Positions 35,630 to 43,366 of a DNA stretch of 64,000 nucleotides are shown here, in pieces. The stretch spans positions 558,001 through 622,000 of the forward strand of contig NZ_BLWC01000001.1 of the NCBI RefSeq assembly GCF_013167895.1. Reading direction: 5' to 3'. This DNA is from Streptomyces fulvorobeus. GTDB taxonomy: Bacteria > Actinomycetota > Actinomycetes > Streptomycetales > Streptomycetaceae. A program made the position numbers and the translations under genes. Each line of letters starts with the position of its first letter. Position 1 is the first letter of the stretch. The notes beneath the pieces were generated by a model. That model searched no databases and was not told where the DNA came from. It saw only the letters and a list, made by a program, of their open reading frames with translations.

Positions 35630-36031
35630 ATGACGTCGCACCAGAACACCCAGACGATGAAGCCCGCGACAGCGGCGAAGAAGCTGGGTGTGTACCTCGA
35701 AGCCACCCCCGCCGAGTTCCAGGAGGGTGTCGTCTCGCGCACCGAGCTGACCGAGCTCCAGGCCGATCCGCCCGAGTGGCTGCTGGAACTGCGACGCAAC
35801 GGCCCGCATCCCCGGCCCGTCGTCGCGGCCAGGCTGGGCATCTCCATCTCGGGCCTCGCGCGTGGCGGTGTCACCGAGGCGCTCACCACGGAGCAGATCG
35901 ACGCGCTCAAGAAGGACAGCCCCGACTGGCTGCAGAAGGAGCGCGCGACCCAGGCGGAGGTCCGCAAGGAGTCCGTCCGCATCAAGGAGAAGAACGCGGA
36001 GCGTGACGCCAAGGCACCCGAGGGCGCCTGA
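35630..36031 (+). CDS. DUF5997 family protein
   Basis: A 133-aa basic helical protein. The central part PEWLLELRRNGPHPRPVVAA and RLGISISGLARGG looks like a short helix-turn-helix, and the last third is a charged helix (RKESVRIKEKNAERD). Family recognised as DUF5997, function unknown. It is divergently paired with the HTH-less LysR-type protein; the HTH-like segment here could supply the missing DNA-binding part, which is speculation. The start at 35630 appears nearly leaderless. Confidence 0.72.
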   Translation: MTSHQNTQTMKPATAAKKLGVYLEATPAEFQEGVVSRTELTELQADPPEWLLELRRNGPHPRPVVAARLGISISGLARGGVTEALTTEQIDALKKDSPDWLQKERATQAEVRKESVRIKEKNAERDAKAPEGA

Positions 36032-36288
36032 CCCCCGCACATCCGCAAGCCCCCTTCGGGCCCTCGCAGGCACCGGGGCGCCGCGGGTGGGGCGCTGCCG
36101 CAGGCCGGGCGCAACGCGAGGGCACGCGTGTCGATGCCCGTTGCGGGTACGCGTCGCTCCTAGGCTCCTTGCCGTGAAAGGGCAGGCCCGGCACCACGCC
36201 CCGGCCGCCACGACCGGGACGGGGCCCGCGTCGACGACACCCGCACGCAGGCAGGCGGGAGAGTGAGGAAGGGCGATGGGACGGACCC

Positions 36289-36651
36289 ATGCAGGACCAC
36301 CACTCCTTGGCACCCGACGTACGGGGGCACATCTCGCCCAGCGCCCCCGTACGGACCCCGCCGACGTCGCCGGACGAGCCGAGCGTCGAGTCGCTGCGGT
36401 GCGAGATCGAGGGGCTGCGCACCGCGCTCGCCTCCAGGCCCGTCATCGACACCGCGCGCGGCATCCTCATGGCCCTGGGCCCCTGCACCGGTGAGCAGGC
36501 GTGGCGGACGCTGGTGCACGCCTCGCAGCACAGCAACGTCAGGGTCCGCGACCTCGCCCATCAGCTCGTCGAGAGCTATCACGGGGTTCCTCTGCCGCCG
36601 GCCACCCGGCTCGTCCTGCGGTCCGCGATCAGGGCGGGCAGGACGGGCTGA
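36289..36651 (+). CDS. ANTAR domain protein
   Basis: A 120-aa protein. After a Pro-rich start, residues ~45-105 form an ANTAR RNA-binding domain: EGLRTALASRPVIDTARGIL, TGEQAWRTLVHASQHSNVRV and DLAHQLVESYHG. ANTAR proteins bind paired hexanucleotide stem-loops to prevent transcription termination. No GAF sensor domain is attached, so it needs a partner for signal input. It lies just before the sigma factor gene and its SigB-type promoter. Confidence 0.82.
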   Translation: MQDHHSLAPDVRGHISPSAPVRTPPTSPDEPSVESLRCEIEGLRTALASRPVIDTARGILMALGPCTGEQAWRTLVHASQHSNVRVRDLAHQLVESYHGVPLPPATRLVLRSAIRAGRTG

Positions 36652-36715
36652 GGGCCCCGGAATCCGGGCGCCCCGGCATGGTGCCACCCTCCGGTTCCCA
36701 AGATCGCGATCACAC

Positions 36716-36740
36716 GTTTGGTCTATAATTGGGCGGGTAT
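36716..36740 (+). promoter_or_regulatory. SigB-type promoter before the sigma factor gene
   Basis: GTTTGG (36716-36721), 13 nt, then GGGTAT (36735-36740), matching the GTTT-N13-15-GGGTAT pattern used by SigB-like sigma factors. It stands 121 nt before the sigma factor ATG, consistent with autoregulation or control by a related sigma factor. Confidence 0.75.
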
Positions 36741-36861
36741 AGGTGTGTTCGTGCTTCGGACAAGAGGTACGCCCGTGGGAGTTGCACTCTGGGCGCCCCT
36801 GTCCAGGTCCGCGCTCCCGCGGTGACGTGACCGAAGGCATCACCGTCGAGGAGTGACCACC

Positions 36862-37656
36862 ATGGCTGACGCATCTTCCGTAAGGGAGCGTTCGTACGCC
36901 GACACCCCGTCGACCGACCTCGCGTTCCGCCGACTGCGTACCCTTCCGCCCGGACCCGAACGGGACCAGCTGCGCCAGGAGACGGTCTGCGCCTGGCTCC
37001 CGATGGCCCATCGGCTGGCGACCCGGTTCCGCAACCGGGGGGAGGCGATGGACGACCTCCGCCAGGTCGCGGCGATGGGACTCGTGAAAGCCGTCGACCG
37101 CTACGACCCGCACAGGGGGAAGGCGTTCGAGACGTACGCCGTGCCCACGGTGGTGGGAGAGCTCAAGCGCCACTTCCGGGACCACACCTGGGACGTCCAT
37201 GTGCCCCGGCGTGTCCAGGATCTGCGCAACCGGGTCCGGGTGGCACGCCGGGAGCTGACCCAGAGCGGCGAAGGACGCGTCCCCACGTGTGCGGAGATCG
37301 CGGCGGAGACCGGCCTGAGCGAGGAGGACGTACTGCTGGGCATGGAGGCCCTCGACAGTTACAGCACCCTGTCGCTGGACGCCGATCTGCCGGGCGCCGA
37401 CGACGGGTTCTCCCTGGGGGACACGCTCGGCTGCTGGGACAAGGCGATGGAGATCGCCGTGGACCGTGAAGCGGTGAAGCCAGGGCTGCGCCGCCTGCCC
37501 GAGCGGGAGCGCACCATTCTGTATCTCCGGTACTTCCGTGACATGACCCAGGTCAGCATCGCGGAGACGCTCGGCATCTCCCAGATGCACGTCTCCCGCC
37601 TGCTCAGCCAGTCCTGCGAGCAACTGCGCCTGCAGGTCATGCAGGGGGCCGGGTGA
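36862..37656 (+). CDS. SigB/SigF/SigG family RNA polymerase sigma factor
   Basis: A 264-aa group 3 sigma factor. Region 2 has DDLRQVAAMGLVKAVDRYDP and FETYAVPTVVGELKRHFRDH (-10 recognition); region 3 is VPTCAEIAAETGLSEEDVL; region 4 is RLPERERTILYLRYFRDMTQ followed by the HTH SIAETLGISQMHVSRLLSQ. The ATG at 36862 is preferred because GAGGAG is 8 nt upstream. There is no anti-sigma factor next to it, so its control must come from elsewhere. A SigB-type promoter precedes it. Confidence 0.92.
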   Translation: MADASSVRERSYADTPSTDLAFRRLRTLPPGPERDQLRQETVCAWLPMAHRLATRFRNRGEAMDDLRQVAAMGLVKAVDRYDPHRGKAFETYAVPTVVGELKRHFRDHTWDVHVPRRVQDLRNRVRVARRELTQSGEGRVPTCAEIAAETGLSEEDVLLGMEALDSYSTLSLDADLPGADDGFSLGDTLGCWDKAMEIAVDREAVKPGLRRLPERERTILYLRYFRDMTQVSIAETLGISQMHVSRLLSQSCEQLRLQVMQGAG

Positions 37657-37701
37657 ACGCGGCCCGGCCCCACGATCCGATCCGACCAGCCAGGAGGACC
37701 C

Positions 37702-38175
37702 ATGGCCGTCCGGCACCACATCATCGACCGACCGCCCTCCGCCCTGTGGGCGGTGCTTGAGGAGGAGACGCTGTACGGAAAGTGGGTCGTGGGCACGAGC
37801 GAGTCCCGCAGGGAGTCGGGCACCTGGCCGGAGACCGGATCGGCGATCACGTACACCGTGCGTCTGGGCCGCAAGGAGTTCACGGGCCGTACCGTCGTCC
37901 GGCGCATCGACCGGCCGCGCGCGCTCGAACTGGAGGCGGAGAGCGGGCCGTTGGGCAGCGCGCGCATCTCCTTCGACATCCGCCCCTGGGGTGACAAGAC
38001 CCTGGTGCTCCTCGACGAGCACCCGCTGCGCGGGCCCGGCGGCATGCTCCACAACACTCTGATAGACGCCGCCATACAGCTCCGCCACAGGGCGATGCTG
38101 GCACGGCTGGCGCGGGTGGTCGAATCCTGGACGACAGAGTCCGGCGCGCGCGCCGGCACGGGCTCGGCCGAATGA
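37702..38175 (+). CDS. SRPBCC (START-fold) family protein
   Basis: A 157-aa helix-grip protein: it starts HHIIDRPPSALWAVLEEETL, has a central strand RTVVRRIDRPRALELEAES and ends with the long helix of the SRPBCC cavity. It likely binds a lipid or polyketide-like ligand. GGAGG lies 5 nt before the ATG, 45 nt after the sigma factor stop. It is followed by a phytoene-desaturase-like gene 37 nt on, so the three may form an operon. Confidence 0.82.
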   Translation: MAVRHHIIDRPPSALWAVLEEETLYGKWVVGTSESRRESGTWPETGSAITYTVRLGRKEFTGRTVVRRIDRPRALELEAESGPLGSARISFDIRPWGDKTLVLLDEHPLRGPGGMLHNTLIDAAIQLRHRAMLARLARVVESWTTESGARAGTGSAE

Positions 38176-38212
38176 CGGCCCGGCCGCCGTTCCTGCGACG
38201 AAGGGAGCCGCG

Positions 38213-39838
38213 ATGGTCGACGCGGTGGTGATCGGAAGCGGCCCCAACGGTCTGGTCGCGGCCAACCTGCTGGCCGACGCGGGCTGGAGTGTGGAGGTGC
38301 TTGAGGCCGCGAGCGTGCCGGGCGGCGCGGTACGCAGCGACCAGGGCGTCCACCCCGACTACGTCAGCGACCTCTTCAGCTCCTTCTATCCCCTCGCCGC
38401 CGCCTCGCCCGTCCTCTCCCGGCTCGACCTGGGCCGCGAGGGGCTGCGCTGGACGCACGCGCCGCGGGTGCTCGCCCATCCCCTGCTGGACGGCCGGTGC
38501 GCCGTACTGGACCGCGACCGGGCGGTGACCGCCGCGGGGCTCGAGGAGTTCGCGCCGGGCGACGGGCAGAGCTGGCTGGACCTGTGCCACATCTGGGACC
38601 GGCTCGGCAGCGACGTGGTGAGCGCGCTGTTCGCCCCCTTCCCGCCGGTCCGCTCCACCGCAGCGCTGGCCGCGCGGCTCCGCGGAGTGGGCGGGCTGAG
38701 GCTGGCCCGCAGCATGATCCTGCCGGTGCGCCGGCTCGGCGAGGAGGAGTTCGCCGGGGACGGCGGCCGGCTGCTGCTCGCGGGCAACGCGCTGCACGCG
38801 GACCTGGCCCCCGAGGCCGCGGGAAGCGGCGGCTACGGCTGGCTGATGTCCATGCTGGGGCAGTTCTTCGGCTTCCCCGTCCCGGTCGGCGGGGCGGGTG
38901 CGCTCACCGCGGCCCTGGTGAGGCGGCTGGAGGGGCGCGGCGGATCGGTCAGGTGCGGTCAGCGGGTGACCGAGGTGGTCGTGCGGCGCGGCCGTGCCGT
39001 GGGGGTCCGTACGGCGACCCGGGAAGCCGTTCCCGTACGCAAGGCCGTGCTCGCCGATGTGTCGGCGCCCGCTCTGTACGGGGAACTGCTCGCCCCGGAG
39101 CACCTGCCCTCGCGGGTCCTGGACGATCTGCGGCGGTTCCAGTGGGACTTCGCCACCTTCAAGGTCGACTGGGCGCTGGACGGGCCGATCCCCTGGAGCT
39201 CCCCGGAGGCAGCGACGGCGGGCACGGTGCATCTGGCGGACGGGGTGGACGAGTTGACGCGGTTCGCCGCGCAGATCGCCCGCGGTCTGATCCCCGACCG
39301 CCCCTTCTGCCTGGTGGGCCAGATGACCACGTCGGATGCGACCCGTTCGCCGCTGGGCACCGAATCGGCGTGGGCGTACACCCATGTGCCCCGGCAGGTG
39401 AAGGCGGACGCGGGAGCGGACGGGCTCTCCGGGGAGTGGGGCACCCGGGAGCGGGAGGCCATGGCGGACCGGGTGGAACAGCAGGTCGAGCGGTATGCCC
39501 CCGGTTTCCGCGATCGGGTCCGCGCCCGGCGTGTCATGGCGCCGCCGCAGCTCCAGGAGGCCGACGCGAACCTGCGGGACGGGGCGATCAACGGCGGCAC
39601 CGCCGCGCTGCACCAGCAGCTGTTCTTCCGCCCGGTGCCCGGCACGGGGCGGCCCGAGACCCCGGTCAAGGGCCTCTATCTGGCCTCGGCCTCCGCACAT
39701 CCGGGCGGCGGGGTGCACGGGGCCCCCGGCGCCAATGCCGCGCGGGCCGCGATCCGTGCGACCCGTGGCACCGCCGCGGCACTGAGCTCGGCCCAACGTC
39801 TGCTCGCCCGGCGCGACCGCGCGGGGGAGACCTCCTGA
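38213..39838 (+). CDS. NAD(P)/FAD-dependent oxidoreductase, phytoene desaturase-like
   Basis: A 541-aa flavoprotein. The N-terminal dinucleotide fold is VVIGSGPNGLVAANLLADAG with the Glu in VEVLEAA; the C-terminal FAD motif is GLYLASASAHPGGGVHGAPG. This is the CrtI/carotenoid isomerase-like family; the substrate may be a polyprenyl or fatty compound. It follows the SRPBCC gene closely, in a likely stress-induced operon. No other carotenoid genes are nearby. Confidence 0.85.
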   Translation: MVDAVVIGSGPNGLVAANLLADAGWSVEVLEAASVPGGAVRSDQGVHPDYVSDLFSSFYPLAAASPVLSRLDLGREGLRWTHAPRVLAHPLLDGRCAVLDRDRAVTAAGLEEFAPGDGQSWLDLCHIWDRLGSDVVSALFAPFPPVRSTAALAARLRGVGGLRLARSMILPVRRLGEEEFAGDGGRLLLAGNALHADLAPEAAGSGGYGWLMSMLGQFFGFPVPVGGAGALTAALVRRLEGRGGSVRCGQRVTEVVVRRGRAVGVRTATREAVPVRKAVLADVSAPALYGELLAPEHLPSRVLDDLRRFQWDFATFKVDWALDGPIPWSSPEAATAGTVHLADGVDELTRFAAQIARGLIPDRPFCLVGQMTTSDATRSPLGTESAWAYTHVPRQVKADAGADGLSGEWGTREREAMADRVEQQVERYAPGFRDRVRARRVMAPPQLQEADANLRDGAINGGTAALHQQLFFRPVPGTGRPETPVKGLYLASASAHPGGGVHGAPGANAARAAIRATRGTAAALSSAQRLLARRDRAGETS

Positions 39839-39946
39839 CCGCCTCCGTGTGAGAGCGAGGCCAGCCAGGTCGCCGCGCCGCACCGCCCCTGCTCCGCGCA
39901 GCGGCCGGGTTCAGGCCGGTGTCCGGGCCGACGCGTCGCGGTACGG

Positions 39947-39979
39947 GGCGGCGCCCGCCGGGTTCCTGCGGGCGCCGCC
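39947..39979. terminator. Hairpin terminator
   Basis: GGCGGCGCCCGC pairs perfectly with GCGGGCGCCGCC (12 bp, loop 9 nt). It lies between the oxidoreductase gene and the small minus-strand ORF at 39996, whose stop is 17 nt away. Confidence 0.75.
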
Positions 39980-39995
39980 TGGCTTCCAGCCGTGC

Positions 39996-40079
39996 TCAGG
40001 GGTGATCGGGCTGCTGCTCGGGCGGGCGGCCGCCGCCCTTTCCGCTGCGGCGCAGTTCCGGTGGTTGCGGGTTGGACAT
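39996..40079 (-). CDS. Very small protein (27 aa)
   Basis: The ORF begins MSNPQPPELRRSGKGGGRPP and ends QQPDHP. It has a near-perfect Shine-Dalgarno (AAAGGAGC) 5 nt before the ATG at 40079 and a strong terminator right after its stop. The product is short, Pro/Gly/Arg-rich and probably unstructured. Its function is unknown; translation rests on these signals alone. Confidence 0.55.
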   Translation of the reverse strand: MSNPQPPELRRSGKGGGRPPEQQPDHP

Positions 40080-40275
40080 GTCAGCTCCTTTGGGGGTCGC
40101 TGCCTGCGTGCCCTCCGGGTCCCCCGTTCCGTGCTGTCGACCCATCCTCTCCGAGGGCGTGCGCGGGGGCGTTTTGTTCGCCGTTCACCCGAGCGGGGTG
40201 ATTGTTCCGCCGTCTCCTGGGAACTCGGGCAGCACGCAATTCGCCCATCCGTCGACCATCGAGGAGAAGGACACC

Positions 40276-41166
40276 GTGACGAGCGACAGCGGACAGCCCC
40301 AGGACCCGACGCGGCGGTTCCCGCAGCCCGACTTCCCGCAGCAGGAACAGGACCATCCGGGCTGGACGGGGCCGATGGACCCGCCGCCGGACCACGGCGA
40401 GGACTCCTACCGGGGCCATGAGCTCCTGCTCGACCGCAAGGCGGTCATCACCGGAGGCGACTCCGGGATCGGCCGCGCGGTCGCCCTCGCCTTCGCCCGT
40501 GAGGGGGCCGATGTCCTGTTCACCTATCTGTCCGACGAGGAGGACGACGCCCAGGAGACCGTCCGGCTGGTGGAGCGCGAGGGCCGCAAGGCCGTGCCCG
40601 TCGTCTGTGACATCCGGGACGAGAAGCAGTGCAGGTCCCTGATCGAGCGGGCCGTGTCGGAGTTCGGCCGCATCGACATCCTGGTGAACAACGCCGCGTA
40701 CCAGATGTCTCAGCCCGAGGGCATCGCCGCCATCTCGACCGACCAGTTCGACCGGGTGGTGCGCACCAACCTGTACGGCATGTTCTGGCTGTGCAAGACG
40801 GCACTGCCGCACATCCCGGCCGGTGGTTCGATCATCAACACCACCTCGGTGCAGGCGTACAAGCCCAGCCCGCATCTGCTCGACTACGCGATGACGAAGG
40901 GTGCGATCGTCACCTTCACGCAGGGGCTCGCGCAGATGCTGGCCTCCTCCGGCGTCCGTGTGAACGCGGTGGCGCCGGGGCCCGTCTGGACACCGCTGAT
41001 CCCGGCGACAATGCCCGACACCACGGAGTTCGGGAAGCAGAGCCCGTTGGGGCGCCCCGCGCAGCCGGCCGAGATGGCGCCCGCCTATGTCTTCCTCGCC
41101 TCGGCCAACGCGTCGTTCATCACGGGCGAGATCATGAACGCGACCGGCGGTACACCGCTGCCGTGA
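40276..41166 (+). CDS. SDR family oxidoreductase (YghA/glucose dehydrogenase-like)
   Basis: A 296-aa classical SDR with a ~45-residue N-terminal extension rich in Pro/Gln/Asp (PTRRFPQPDFPQQEQ), as in the YghA/YhdF general-stress class. The cofactor motif is ITGGDSGIGRAVALAFAREG, then NNAA, the catalytic Ser in NTTSVQAY and YAMTKGA. GTG at 40276 follows GAGGAGAAGG. It probably belongs to the stress block with the sigma factor. Confidence 0.88.
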   Translation: MTSDSGQPQDPTRRFPQPDFPQQEQDHPGWTGPMDPPPDHGEDSYRGHELLLDRKAVITGGDSGIGRAVALAFAREGADVLFTYLSDEEDDAQETVRLVEREGRKAVPVVCDIRDEKQCRSLIERAVSEFGRIDILVNNAAYQMSQPEGIAAISTDQFDRVVRTNLYGMFWLCKTALPHIPAGGSIINTTSVQAYKPSPHLLDYAMTKGAIVTFTQGLAQMLASSGVRVNAVAPGPVWTPLIPATMPDTTEFGKQSPLGRPAQPAEMAPAYVFLASANASFITGEIMNATGGTPLP

Positions 41167-41353
41167 GCGGGATTGGCCGGGAGGGCGCCGGGAAGGCGAG
41201 CCGTATGCCGGCGAACCATCGTGACGAGGCGGGGAAGAGCGTCCCTGACCCCGCCGACCCACGCCGGCCACGGTCCGCGTCCGCGCGGACGGCGAAGGCC
41301 CCTGAACCTGTCGGCGGACCCTGTCGACGAGACCCACGGACGGAAGGACGGAC

Positions 41354-41725
41354 ATGCCCATCGCCACCTACTCCCTCGTCGCTCTCGACTGCCCCGACCC
41401 GCCGGCACTCGCCGGTTTCTACCGGACGGTGCTGGGAGGGGAGGTCAAGAAGCACAGCGACGACTGGTACGACCTGCACGTTCCGAGCGGCGCCCGGATC
41501 GCCTTCCAGCGGGCCGCCGACTACCGGGCCCCGGAGTGGCCCCGGGGCGACCGCAACTCACAGCAGGCCCATCTGGACTTCGACGTGGCGGACATCGACC
41601 GGGCCGAGGAGCAGGTGCTCGCCGCCGGGGCGACACCGCTGGACGTGGACGACCGGGACGGCGAACGCGGATTCCGGGTGTACGCGGACCCGGCGGGCCA
41701 TCCGTTCTGCCTCTGCCGCGAGTAG
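41354..41725 (+). CDS. VOC family protein
   Basis: A 123-aa single-module vicinal-oxygen-chelate protein: SLVALDCPDPPALAGFYRTV at the start and the metal Glu region HPFCLCRE at the end. Function unknown. GGAAGGACGGAC precedes the ATG. A strong hairpin follows. Confidence 0.82.
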   Translation: MPIATYSLVALDCPDPPALAGFYRTVLGGEVKKHSDDWYDLHVPSGARIAFQRAADYRAPEWPRGDRNSQQAHLDFDVADIDRAEEQVLAAGATPLDVDDRDGERGFRVYADPAGHPFCLCRE

Positions 41726-41732
41726 GCCGCCA

Positions 41733-41791
41733 GGCGTACGGGAGGTCCGGGGGCCCGGGCGGACAGCACCGCCCCGGGCCTCCCGTACGCC
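41733..41791. terminator. Bidirectional hairpin terminator
   Basis: GGCGTACGGGAGG (41733-41745) pairs exactly with CCTCCCGTACGCC (41779-41791), and an inner CCCGGGCGG can pair with CCGCCCCGGG. It lies between the convergent VOC and DUF4235 genes. Confidence 0.85.
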
Positions 41792-41797
41792 CTGTCC

Positions 41798-42064
41798 TCA
41801 GCCCGGCCAGGCTCCCGTCAGCCGGCGGATGACCGTCGCGCCGCCCCGGTCGGCCAGCGCCTTGACCGCCGCGAAGATCGCGCCCTGGACCGCCGCCGCC
41901 AGCAGGATCTCGCGCCACTGCCGGTGCTCGTCCGTCGCGTCGGGCGCGTCCTCCTCGCTCTTCACGTGCTTCCACACGGACTTGAAGAGAGCCCCGGCCA
42001 CCAGGCCGCTCACGGACCCGAAGACCAGGCCGACCGGCTTGTACGCCGCCTTCGCCACGTTCAT
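41798..42064 (-). CDS. DUF4235 family small membrane protein
   Basis: 88 aa. It begins MNVAKAAYKPVGLVFGSVSG with a hydrophobic Gly-rich helix, then a charged loop (KHVKSEEDAPDATDEHRQW), and a second helix EILLAAAVQGAIFAAVKALA. This matches DUF4235. The ATG at 42064 has GAAGGGGAGT upstream. It follows the epimerase gene after 34 nt on the same strand. Function unknown. Confidence 0.85.
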   Translation of the reverse strand: MNVAKAAYKPVGLVFGSVSGLVAGALFKSVWKHVKSEEDAPDATDEHRQWREILLAAAVQGAIFAAVKALADRGGATVIRRLTGAWPG

Positions 42065-42098
42065 CGCTACTCCCCTTCTGTCACCCCACCCGGTCGGT

Positions 42099-43156
42099 TC
42101 AGCCCACCCGCTTGCCTGCCAGCGGGGCGGTGTCCTCGCCCGCCCCTTGACGTACACCCTTCAGAAACGCGGTCAGCGCCTCGGCCGCCGTGTGGACGGG
42201 CCGCCATCCCAGTACCTCGTGTGCCCTCGTGCTGTCGAGCACCGGCAGGCGCAGCACGGCGTCGAACAGATGCGGGGACGCCGGTACGGCGTGTGCCTGC
42301 CACGCGGCCGCCAGTGCGGTCCGCACGAGGGCCCGGGGCACACGGACGACTCGGGCACCGAACAGTTCGGCCAGCTGCCGGGCGTCGGTCACGGAGTCGG
42401 CCGTCAGGTTGAACGCGCCCCGCGCGTCCCCGAGCACCGCGAGCCGGTACGCCTCGGCGGCGTCGTCGGTATGGAGCACCTGGAAACGCAGGCCCTCCAG
42501 ATCGGGTACGAAGGGCAGCAGGTCGGGCCTGAACAGGCCGCCGGGGACGTACCGGCCGGCGAAGATCCGGCGCTGTTCGCTCGCCGCGCTCTCCTTGAAG
42601 AGGAAGCCGGGCCGCATCCTGACCACCCTGATCTCCGGGTGGCGCAGCTCGAAGGTGTCGAGAACGCGCTCCAGATACGCCTTCTCCCGGCAGTAGGCCG
42701 CGTCCGGCCAGCCGTTCGTGGGCCACTGCTCGTCGACGCCGGGTTCCTCCTTCGGACCCGGCGAGTAGGCGCCCACGGACGAGGCGTGCACCAGCGCGGG
42801 CACGCCCGCGTCGGCAGCCGCCTCGAAGACCCGGATGGAGCCGAGCACGTTGCTCTGCCAGGTGACCACGGGATCGTGCGTCGGCTGGAAGCGCCACGCC
42901 AGGTGCACCACGGCATCCGCGCCGCGCAGCAGGTCCCTCAGCGGACCGCTGCTCGCGGGCTCCGAGAGGTCGACGGTCTCCCACCGCACGCCCTCGGTCC
43001 ACAGCTTCGGCCGTCTGCGGGCCAGGCCCAGGACGGAGCCGACCTCGGGGTCCCGGGCGAGTGCGGTGACCACACTGGTCCCCACGTTGCCGGTGGCCCC
43101 CGTGACCACGACGCGTTTGCCGGGGGCGGATCTGGTGCCATGGATCGCTCGCTCAC
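42099..43156 (-). CDS. NAD-dependent epimerase/dehydratase family protein (start frame broken)
   Basis: An extended SDR of ~350 aa with the NAD motif VVTGATGNVGTSVVTALARD, TSSVGAYSPG-like HASSVGAYSPGP and YCREKAYLERVL for the catalytic Tyr/Lys. The main frame begins only at a GTG at 43109, inside the first strand. A better start (GTG 43156, MSERSMAPDPP) is one frame off, and one extra C in the CCCCC run near 43125 joins them (PGKRVVVTG). The product may act on a sugar or a hydroxy-compound. It is divergent from the FAD/Rieske gene. Confidence 0.82.
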
Positions 43157-43366
43157 TGCCGTTGCCGGGCCGGCGTCCCCGCAGCCCCGGTGGCTGCGGC
43201 TCCCCCGTCGGCCCGGGCGTTTCCCGCCGGGTATCCAGTCGCCGAGGGAAATAACCTGAAACCGGGCGGAAACCACATCGGGTGGAAGCTCACGGAGTGT
43301 GCCGCCGACCGAGCCGGGCACTCGCAAAGTTCGCCGGCCGAACCGACACCGACCTGGGAGAACACC

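Noticed and set aside
40171..40201. Possible SigB-type promoter before the YghA-like SDR
   Set aside because: The -10 element would be GGGTGA and the spacing depends on which GTT is chosen; too weak to list.
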